Assembly: GCA_937904535.1 (NCBI GenBank) | Contig: CALELC010000230.1 | Location: 1-5,809 of the forward strand | DNA from: an uncultured Planctomycetaceae bacterium | Lineage (GTDB): Bacteria; Planctomycetota; Planctomycetia; Pirellulales; Pirellulaceae | Direction of reading: 5' to 3' | DNA: 5,809 nucleotides | In this document: piece by piece, positions 1-4,665 of the stretch | Layout: each line of letters opens with the position of its first letter | Numbering within the stretch: position 1 is the first letter of the stretch | The notes under the pieces: generated by a model | What the model saw: the letters and a program-made list of their open reading frames with translations, nothing else | What the model was told of the DNA's origin: nothing | Database searches by the model: none | Position numbers and translations under genes: made by a program

Positions 1-395
1 GCTCGCTCGATCAAGGCGATCCCATGGTCGCCGCTGAATGCCTTCGTCTCGAGGAACTCGACGCCGGGGCTGAGCTGGCCGAGCGTGCGGAGTTTTTCGA
101 TCTTGTGTTCTGGACGGCCGATGCCGGTCTCTTCCATCTCCATCAATCCCAGCTCTTCGCACTGGGTGATGGCGATTTCGCGGATGATCTCGATCACGCG
201 GCGACGATCGGCCACGGAGCGTTCACGGAGCTGTTCAAAGGCGGTGCGAGCAGCGGCGACCGCGGCGTTGGCATCGGTGAAAATGCCGTAGCGGCCGCTG
301 GATTTGCTGGAGCTGGCGGAGCGGCCCGGCGGCATCGGCCCGACTTCAGCCAACACCTGGGCGACCACGCTGCGGATCAGGTTTTCGTCGTACAT
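1..395 (-). CDS. CoA-acylating aldehyde dehydrogenase, PduP/EutE-like, BMC-associated (partial, N-terminus only)
   Basis: This is the first 131 codons of a gene that runs off the left edge of the window. The enzyme is expected to oxidise an aldehyde (in PVM-type compartments L-lactaldehyde, or propionaldehyde) to acyl-CoA with NAD+ inside the shell. Residues 1-19 (MYDENLIRSVVAQVLAEVG) form a short amphipathic helix typical of an encapsulation peptide. A Gly/Ser/Lys-rich linker follows (about 20-35), and the ALDH-fold domain begins near YGIF (36-39). The segment ETGIGR (89-94) and the later SGDHG (121-125) match the EutE/PduP group. The catalytic Cys lies outside the window. The ATG at 395 is preferred because it starts the encapsulation helix and lies 6 bp after the stop of the BMC-P gene. 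There is no strong Shine-Dalgarno sequence. The family call is strong. The exact substrate is inferred from the locus. Confidence 0.9.
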   Translation of the reverse strand, partial: MYDENLIRSVVAQVLAEVGPMPPGRSASSSKSSGRYGIFTDANAAVAAARTAFEQLRERSVADRRRVIEIIREIAITQCEELGLMEMEETGIGRPEHKIEKLRTLGQLSPGVEFLETKAFSGDHGIALIER

Positions 396-401
396 ATGAG
401 A

Positions 402-710
402 TTAGTCCCGTGTATAAACGGCTTGTTTTTCGATCGTGACCCGATCGACGATGCCGATTACGGCGGCGTCGATCGGTAACTTGGAGGGCTCGGGAGTCAG
501 TCGGGCACTGCTGCCCTGGACTACTAAGACAAAATCGTCGACGCCCGCCCCGAGCGTATCGACGGCGATGAACGTCCGGCCGGTGCTTACCAGTGCGTCG
601 CGCGCAGGGTCGTTGAGCCGGTAGGGCTCGACGACCAGTAGTTTTTGGCCGACCATTGCCTCGGCTTTCTGCGTGCTGACGACCGAACCGGTCACGCGGG
701 CAATGAACAT
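402..710 (-). CDS. BMC-P pentameric vertex shell protein (EutN/CcmL family)
   Basis: This 102-residue protein is full length for the EutN/CcmL family, whose pentamers cap the twelve vertices of a microcompartment shell. The N-terminal strand pattern MFIARVTGSVVSTQK, then GQKLLVVEPY (21-30), the segment AVDTLGAGVDDFVLVVQG (49-66) with the glycine-rich pentamer loop, and PIDAAVIGIVD (79-89) are all family hallmarks. The ATG lies directly after the kinase stop (TAAATG, zero spacing), with a purine-rich GAAGAG about 8 bases upstream inside the kinase gene, so coupled translation is likely. The stop is 6 bp before the aldehyde dehydrogenase ATG. PVM loci usually encode several BMC-P paralogs. Only this one is visible here, and which paralog it corresponds to cannot be decided. 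Confidence 0.95.
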   Translation of the reverse strand: MFIARVTGSVVSTQKAEAMVGQKLLVVEPYRLNDPARDALVSTGRTFIAVDTLGAGVDDFVLVVQGSSARLTPEPSKLPIDAAVIGIVDRVTIEKQAVYTRD

Positions 711-1943
711 TTAGGACTCTTCTTTTGGTTGACTCAGGAGCTCAACGCACTGTCGCGCGACGATCAGCTCTTCGTTGGTCGGAATCACCCACAACTGTGT
801 GCGGCTGCCTTCGGCATGGAACGTCGCCTCGCCTTGAGCCACTCGGTTGCGAGCGGTGTCGACCACAATTCCGAGTTCTTCCAGGTCGCGGCACACTTGC
901 TCACGCGTGCGAACGCCGTTCTCGCCGATCCCGCCGGTGAACACGATCGCGTCAACCCCGCCCAGGGCGACGATCATCCCGCCGAGATGCCGACGGATTT
1001 CTTCGGTGAACACGTCCAGCGCCAACTGGCAGCGTTCGTCGCCCGCGTCGGCTCCGGCTTCGAGATCCCGCATGTCGCCGCTCTTGCCGCTGATCCCCAG
1101 CAAGCCGCCACGGCTGCTCATTTCCGCCAGCACCTCGTCCAGCGTTTTGCCGGTGCGAGCGATGATCAGCGGCAGGGCAAACGGATCGAAGTCGCCGACG
1201 CGGTTGTTCTGAGGCAACCCGGTCTGCGGCGTCATGCCCATCGTCGTCATCACGCTTTGGCCGTTGCGAATCGCGGTCAAGCTGCTGCTGCCGCCGAGGT
1301 GGCAGGAGATGATGCGTGCATCGCTGCGGCCGAGCAGTTCGGCAGCACGGGTGGCGATGTAACGGTGGCTGGCACCGTGAAATCCCCACTTCTTGATATG
1401 CATCGACTCGGTCCACTCGGCCGGAATCGCATAGGTCTTGCGGGCTTCAGGGATCGTGCGATGAAAATCGGTTTCGAACGCTGCGACCAGCGGAATCCCT
1501 TGGATCTGCTGACGCATCGTCTGCATCGCGGCGATGTACGGCGGGTTGTGAGCCGGCGCCGCCGCATTCATTTCCGCCATCGCTGCCAGCACTTCGTCGT
1601 CGACTTGGAAGACGCCGGAGATGCGGCCGCCATGCACGGCTTTAAACCCGATTGCCGCCACGTCGCTGGCGCTCTTGAGCACCCCGTGTTGCGGGTCGGT
1701 GAGCTGTTCTAAACAGGCTTTGACCGCCACACCGTGATCGGGCACCGGCGCTTCACGCGTCTCCGACCAATCGCCGATCGTCACGGTCGAACGACTTTGC
1801 GACTGACCAATCCTTTCGACACCGCCGCGCGCCAGCGTCGTCTCGTCGTTCATATTGAACAGGCGATACTTGAAGCTGGTCGAGCCGAGGTTAGCAACGA
1901 GTACGAGCACGAGATCCGTCTTGGGCTGTGAGGCGAGGGACAA
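711..1943 (-). CDS. ackA: acetate/propionate kinase family protein (AckA-like), BMC-associated
   Basis: This is a 410-residue ASKHA-fold acyl-phosphate kinase, close to the usual 390-410. It would convert acyl-phosphate made by PduL plus ADP to the free acid plus ATP. Visible motifs are NLGSTSFK (18-25, phosphate 1), AVHGG (102-106), HNPP (132-135), GFHGASH (187-193), CHLGGSSS (214-221), NRVGDFDP (247-254), FTGGIGEN (335-342) and TNEEL (389-393). Compared with the Methanosarcina thermophila enzyme, Arg91 is Lys101, Asp148 is Glu157 and Asn211 is Gly218, whereas His132, His189 and Arg248 are kept. The long reading uses a TTG start at 1943 with no Shine-Dalgarno sequence. A GTG at 1910 (codon 12) would give a start just before LVLVANLG, matching where homologs usually begin, so the true protein may be 399 residues. 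The true substrate could be lactyl- or propionyl-phosphate rather than acetyl-phosphate. Confidence 0.92.
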   Translation of the reverse strand: MSLASQPKTDLVLVLVANLGSTSFKYRLFNMNDETTLARGGVERIGQSQSRSTVTIGDWSETREAPVPDHGVAVKACLEQLTDPQHGVLKSASDVAAIGFKAVHGGRISGVFQVDDEVLAAMAEMNAAAPAHNPPYIAAMQTMRQQIQGIPLVAAFETDFHRTIPEARKTYAIPAEWTESMHIKKWGFHGASHRYIATRAAELLGRSDARIISCHLGGSSSLTAIRNGQSVMTTMGMTPQTGLPQNNRVGDFDPFALPLIIARTGKTLDEVLAEMSSRGGLLGISGKSGDMRDLEAGADAGDERCQLALDVFTEEIRRHLGGMIVALGGVDAIVFTGGIGENGVRTREQVCRDLEELGIVVDTARNRVAQGEATFHAEGSRTQLWVIPTNEELIVARQCVELLSQPKEES

Positions 1944-1991
1944 AGGAGAACGACAGGCAGCAGCGATCGACCGGGTGACCGGCGGCTCGAT

Positions 1992-2330
1992 TCAAGCAAA
2001 GAATGCTTGCGAGAGCCCTTCGGCAGGCCGAGCGATGATGTGGCTGCTGACCAATTCGCCAGCCTGAGCAGCGGCACTGGCACCAGCTTCGACCGCAGCG
2101 CGCACGCTGCCGACGTCACCGCTGACGACGGTGGTTACATAAGCGCCGCCGATGTCGATCCGTTTGACGATTTCGACGTTGGCCGCCTTGGCCATCGCGT
2201 CGGTCGCTTCGATCAGTGGCAACAGTCCCTTGGTTTCAATCAGGCCGATAGCATTGTTCATGATGAACTCTTGAGGTTTGGGAGCGGTTTGGTTTACGGA
2301 CTTCGAATTGGATCTGCGAGCCTTGCTCAT
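1992..2330 (-). CDS. BMC-H hexameric shell protein 2, with N-terminal extension
   Basis: The BMC domain (PF00936 type) spans about residues 24-102: NNAIGLIETKG (25-35), the conserved edge lysine in MAKAANV (46-52, Lys48), a pore loop IGGAYV (60-65), and the closing ARP (100-102). It would form hexameric facets with the neighbouring BMC-H. The pore reads Gly-Gly-Ala where shell protein 1 has Gly-Ser-Gly. The long reading starts at an ATG that overlaps the upstream stop as ATGA, which favours coupled translation. It adds a basic, Ser/Lys-rich 23-residue extension (MSKARRSNSKSVNQ...). An in-frame ATG at 2261 (Met24), with AAGAG six bases upstream, would give an ordinary 89-residue BMC-H. I keep the longer form because of the ATGA overlap but consider the choice open. 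Confidence 0.93.
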   Translation of the reverse strand: MSKARRSNSKSVNQTAPKPQEFIMNNAIGLIETKGLLPLIEATDAMAKAANVEIVKRIDIGGAYVTTVVSGDVGSVRAAVEAGASAAAQAGELVSSHIIARPAEGLSQAFFA

Positions 2331-2629
2331 ACGATCTCAGGAAGTTTGGTCTTGAGGACTTTGCCCAGATCGCCATGAGGACGCGGGATGACTTGAACGC
2401 TGACGACTTCGCCGATCCGGCCAGCCGCGGCGGCACCTGCATCGGTCGCTGCTTTGACAGCTGCGACGTCGCCGCTGACAAAGGCGCTGACCAAGCCGCT
2501 GCCGACTTTGTCCCAGCCGAGGAAGGTCACGTTAGCGGCCTTCATCATTGCGTCGACGGCTTCGACCAAGGCAATGAATCCTTTGGTTTCAATCATTCCC
2601 AATGCTTCGTTCATCTTAAATTTTGCCAT
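2327..2629 (-). CDS. BMC-H hexameric shell protein 1 (PduA/EutM-like)
   Basis: This 100-residue protein is a canonical single BMC-domain shell protein. It has EALGMIETKG (8-17), the edge lysine Lys30 in MMKAANV, the pore motif GSG (43-45) as in PduA, SGDVAAVKAATDAG (52-65) and VIPRPH (80-85). It forms cyclic hexamers that tile the shell facets, and the pore passes small polar metabolites. Its stop overlaps the start of shell protein 2 (ATGA). It is separated from pduL by 78 bp that hold a short GC palindrome (GGCC-ga-GGCC, 2674-2683) and a T-rich stretch on the coding strand. The ATG at 2629 has no Shine-Dalgarno sequence and is instead preceded by ACCTCCTT, the anti-Shine-Dalgarno sequence itself. 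Met6 is a possible alternative start but gives no better signal. Confidence 0.96.
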   Translation of the reverse strand: MAKFKMNEALGMIETKGFIALVEAVDAMMKAANVTFLGWDKVGSGLVSAFVSGDVAAVKAATDAGAAAAGRIGEVVSVQVIPRPHGDLGKVLKTKLPEIV

Positions 2630-2707
2630 CGAAGGAGGTACCTAACAGGAAAACGAAAACGGTGCTGCGTGCCGGCCTCGGCCAGAACGACTTATGAGAT
2701 TTTTGGA

Positions 2708-3466
2708 TTAGTGATTTTTGCAGGCGCAGGCTTCCTGCACCATTTTGCGCAGTTCGATCTGAGTCGCGGCGTCGAGGTTGCAGGCGTTGCCTTCATCGGT
2801 GTCGATGTGGACTTCAAGCTTGGCAGCCTTGTCAGCTCGCACGAGCAACTCATCAAAGGTTACCGAGCACTGCGGGCTGCGGACGACCAACTGCATCAAG
2901 TCGCCATTCTTGACGCCATAATGTTCGGCGTCGCTGAAGTTCATATGCACGTGGCGAGCGGCACGAATGACTCCTTGAGTCAGTTGCACCGTGCCGGCAG
3001 GTCCGACCAACACGCAGCCCGGGGTGCCGTCGATATCGCCGCTGTGCCGTACCGGGGCATCGATGCCAAGCGAAATCGAATCGGTAAACGCCAGTTCCAC
3101 TTGGCTAAACGGCCGTGTAGGACCGAGCACGCGGACGCTCGGCAGCATCCGCCGTCGCGGGCCGACGACCATCACCGTTTGCTGGGCGGCATAAAAACCG
3201 TCCTGATACAGATCTTTCTCGGGGACCAGCTTTGCCCCAGGGCCGAACAGAATTTCCACGTGCTCATCGGTCAGGTGACAGTGCCGTGCCGAGATGCTGA
3301 CCCGCAGGTTCGGTTTGCCGTTAACCCAGCCGGGCGGATCGCTCGGCCGAGCCTCCGCGGCGGACTGCGGCGCACTGCCCCGGTTGACGGTGCCAGCTGC
3401 AGCACGAATCGCTTGCCGCACCAGGGCCTCAATCCGCTCTCGATCCGGCGTCGCTTGAGTGATCAT
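2708..3466 (-). CDS. pduL: BMC-type phosphotransacylase PduL (phosphate propanoyltransferase)
   Basis: This 252-residue enzyme would transfer an acyl group from CoA to phosphate inside the compartment, regenerating CoA for the aldehyde dehydrogenase. It shows the two PduL (PF06130-type) halves. The first begins VSISARHCHLT (56-66), with GAKLVPEKDLYQDGFYA (77-93). The second begins VIRAARHVHM (166-175), with YGVKNGDLM (183-191). The metal ligands expected from known PduL structures are visible: His62 and His64, His172 and His174, probably His220 (LEVHIDTDEGNAC) and perhaps Glu124. Residues 7-25 (PDRERIEALVRQAIRAAAG) form a predicted amphipathic encapsulation helix followed by a Pro/Ala/Ser linker. 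The ATG at 3466 gives exactly this architecture. The leader carries a repeat 12-mer three bases upstream of the start and a large inverted repeat beyond that. There is no Shine-Dalgarno sequence. Confidence 0.96.
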   Translation of the reverse strand: MITQATPDRERIEALVRQAIRAAAGTVNRGSAPQSAAEARPSDPPGWVNGKPNLRVSISARHCHLTDEHVEILFGPGAKLVPEKDLYQDGFYAAQQTVMVVGPRRRMLPSVRVLGPTRPFSQVELAFTDSISLGIDAPVRHSGDIDGTPGCVLVGPAGTVQLTQGVIRAARHVHMNFSDAEHYGVKNGDLMQLVVRSPQCSVTFDELLVRADKAAKLEVHIDTDEGNACNLDAATQIELRKMVQEACACKNH

Positions 3467-3469
3467 AAG

Positions 3470-3481
3470 AAAGGTGTCAGG
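3470..3481. repeat. 12-mer AAAGGTGTCAGG, copy 1
   Basis: This 12-mer recurs exactly at 5741-5752. It sits 3 bases upstream of the pduL start codon and 6 bases from the outer edge of the long inverted repeat. The second copy is also 6 bases from a palindrome. A single matching 12-mer pair is expected about once by chance in a window this size, so the shared placement is the stronger argument. Similar sequences are, from memory only, common as dispersed repeats in planctomycete genomes. Confidence 0.45.
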
Positions 3482-3487
3482 AAGTAA

Positions 3488-3586
3488 AAGCCTATCCGAA
3501 AAGGGGTCTGACCCTTTGGAGGCAAGCCGTTGTTATCAGGTTTTTTGCCTTGCCGGAGAGGGTCAGACCCCTTTTCGGATAGGCTT
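3488..3586. repeat. Long perfect inverted repeat (28-bp arms), REP/BIME-like, between deoR and pduL
   Basis: The arms at 3488-3515 and 3559-3586 are perfect reverse complements over 28 bp, separated by 43 bp. A further 6-bp stem (GGCAAG 3521-3526 with CTTGCC 3549-3554) extends the hairpin inward. Each arm also contains its own odd palindrome, GGGTC-T-GACCC at 3504-3514 and GGGTC-A-GACCC at 3560-3570. The element can therefore fold as one long cruciform or as two small hairpins, the layout of paired REP units. In the pduL direction only TTTT follows the stem and the pduL ATG is 22 bp away, so it would lie in the pduL leader rather than be a clean terminator. It may attenuate read-through from deoR. 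Confidence 0.9.
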
Positions 3587-3604
3587 CATCAAATGGAATG
3601 TCAA
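3576..3604 (-). promoter_or_regulatory. Candidate promoter for the pduL-led BMC operon
   Basis: On the minus strand a perfect -35 hexamer TTGACA (3604-3599) lies 24 bp after the deoR stop. It is followed after 17 bp by TATCCG (3581-3576), which matches the -10 consensus only at its first three bases. The -10 falls inside the outer arm of the inverted repeat. An 8-bp palindrome ACAATTGT (3604-3611) touches the -35 and could be a regulator site. The -35 and spacing are good but the -10 is poor, so this is tentative. Confidence 0.3.
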
Positions 3605-3627
3605 CAATTGTGCTGGATGAGCTGCGT

Positions 3628-4395
3628 TTACTCGCCAGCTAAGATTAGTTCAACGCTGGCGGCCTGCAGCCGTTTTTGCCAACTCTTGTCCAGCGCTGCA
3701 TCCGTGATCACGTATTGCACCTGTTCCAGCCCGCATAATCGCGACAAGCTGGCACGGCCAAACTTGCTGCTGTCCGCGACGATGTAGGTGCTCGCGGCGA
3801 TCCGCGACATCATCTTTTCAGTCTCAACCAACAACAGATTGCTGTTGTAGTAACCGTCTTCGTCGATTCCGGCGACCGACAAGAAGGCCTTGTCGACGCG
3901 CAGTTGCGCCAACAAGCCGTCCGCCATCGGTCCCAGAGTGACCCCGGTGCGGTGGTCGACGCAGCCGCCGATCAGCACCAGTTCGACGCTGTCGCATCCG
4001 CTCAGCAGGTTCGCCACGGGCAGGCTGTTGGTCACAACCTGCAGGCGGCGGTCCAGGAGCTGACGCGAAATCTCATAGGTCGTGCTGCCGCCATCCAGCA
4101 GCACGGTGTCTCCGTCTTCGATGCAGGCTGCCGCAGCCACAGCGATTCGCCGCTTGTGTGCCGCGCTGTCGCGACCGCGCGAGTCGAACACCCGCATGTC
4201 GGTCGGTGAGCCGGTCCAGAACACGCCGCCGTGCGTCCGTTTGGCTTCGCCGAGCCGCTCCAGCACCTCCAGATCGCGGCGGACCGTCGATTCGCTGACC
4301 GACAGTTTTTCCGCCAACTCGCCCAACGAGGCAAAGCCGCGGGTCTGCACGATCCGTCGCAAGTCTCCGCGCCGTTGTTCACTCACCAGCAACAA
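3628..4395 (-). CDS. DeoR-family transcriptional regulator of the BMC operon
   Basis: This 255-residue regulator has the full DeoR architecture. The N-terminal winged helix-turn-helix spans about residues 5-60, with the recognition segment LSVSESTVRRDLE (31-43) and the wing THGGVFW (54-60). The C-terminal sugar-phosphate sensing domain has DGGSTT (101-106), TNSLPVA (122-128), DKAFLSVAGID (168-178) and VADSSKFG (207-214). Such proteins usually repress catabolic operons until a phosphorylated sugar binds. Here the ligand is plausibly an intermediate of deoxysugar breakdown (inference). It lies upstream of pduL on the same strand, as in other PVM loci. No in-frame ATG exists near the start. The candidates are TTG at 4395 and GTG at 4386 (giving MSEQRRGDLRR), and the GTG form fits typical family N-termini equally well. 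Confidence 0.95.
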   Translation of the reverse strand: MLLVSEQRRGDLRRIVQTRGFASLGELAEKLSVSESTVRRDLEVLERLGEAKRTHGGVFWTGSPTDMRVFDSRGRDSAAHKRRIAVAAAACIEDGDTVLLDGGSTTYEISRQLLDRRLQVVTNSLPVANLLSGCDSVELVLIGGCVDHRTGVTLGPMADGLLAQLRVDKAFLSVAGIDEDGYYNSNLLLVETEKMMSRIAASTYIVADSSKFGRASLSRLCGLEQVQYVITDAALDKSWQKRLQAASVELILAGE

Positions 4396-4442
4396 GCCAT
4401 ATTCCGAGCAGACGATGAACGAAATCTTTCAGCCACTGACTG

Positions 4443-4471
4443 ATTATTGTCACACAAAAACGCATTGGCAA
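4443..4471 (-). promoter_or_regulatory. Sigma70-like promoter for the deoR-type regulator
   Basis: On the minus strand, TTGCCA (4471-4466, 5 of 6 to TTGACA) is followed after exactly 17 bp by AATAAT (4448-4443, 5 of 6 to TATAAT). Transcription would start near 4436, leaving about 40 nt before the TTG start. It is the best promoter match I see in the window. Confidence 0.6.
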
Positions 4472-4472
4472 T
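4447..4472. promoter_or_regulatory. Candidate operator palindromes overlapping the deoR promoter
   Basis: Two small inverted repeats sit on the promoter: TTGT-cac-ACAA (4447-4457), touching the -10, and ATTG-g-CAAT (4464-4472), covering the -35. Their position suits autoregulation by the DeoR protein. They are short, and no second clear copy was found near pduL, so this is a weak call. Confidence 0.25.
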
Positions 4473-4507
4473 CTCAAATCGCGTAATTGTCCTAAATTAA
4501 CGGCTGC

Positions 4508-4589
4508 TGGTGGCGGCTGGAAAGCCGGCGAGTTCCGCTCCGCCTCCACTCGCCGCAGGTGTTCCCGCCCGAATGGTGAGCCGCCACCA
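4508..4589. repeat. Nested inverted repeat in the leader of the GDSL hydrolase gene
   Basis: The outer arms TGGTGGCGGCT (4508-4518) and AGCCGCCACCA (4579-4589) are perfect 11-bp complements. Inside them CGGCGAGT (4526-4533) and ACTCGCCG (4548-4555) form a perfect 8-bp stem with a 14-nt loop. The element lies in the non-coding stretch 4401-4665 between the divergent genes, 76 bp before the hydrolase ATG. It could be a structured leader RNA or a small dispersed repeat. I saw no convincing plus-strand promoter in front of it. Confidence 0.6.
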
Positions 4590-4653
4590 TACCAAATGGA
4601 CTATTGCGCTGGGGCAGTGCTGCCCCCTGTTTTGTTCATTGGCTTCGTACGAT

Positions 4654-4659
4654 GAGGGG
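4654..4659 (+). promoter_or_regulatory. Shine-Dalgarno site GAGGGG that fixes the GDSL hydrolase start
   Basis: GAGGGG lies 6 bases before the ATG at 4666. Together with the signal peptide that begins there, it rules against the upstream in-frame ATG at 4510. Confidence 0.65.
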
Positions 4660-4665
4660 TGTGGA

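Noticed and set aside
24..479. Plus-strand open frame opposite the dehydrogenase start
   Set aside because: The minus strand encodes a convincing PduP-like N-terminus here. The plus frame has no recognisable domain and crosses the gap into the BMC-P gene.
645..1712. Long plus-strand open frame (355 codons) across the kinase gene
   Set aside because: It is antisense to the clearly recognisable AckA-like gene. The product is His/Arg/Ala-rich with no family pattern, typical of a shadow frame in GC-rich DNA.
2631..2639. GAAGGAGGT on the plus strand, a near-perfect Shine-Dalgarno sequence
   Set aside because: No start codon or plausible plus-strand gene follows at suitable distance. It is the complement of the pyrimidine run before the BMC-H 1 start.
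2375..3487. Long plus-strand open frame (370 codons) opposite BMC-H 1 and pduL
   Set aside because: It spans two real genes and their gap on the other strand, and its translation shows no motif. It stays open because of codon bias in the true genes.
3488..3586. Reading the long inverted repeat as a standard intrinsic terminator for deoR
   Set aside because: Only TTTT follows in the deoR direction and no T-run in the other. The arms are far longer than usual with nested palindromes, so a repeat element explains it better, though partial termination remains possible.
4510..4665. 52-residue N-terminal extension of the GDSL hydrolase
   Set aside because: It would put a non-secretory segment before a clear signal peptide. 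The ATG at 4666 has its own Shine-Dalgarno site, and the extension lies within the inverted repeat.
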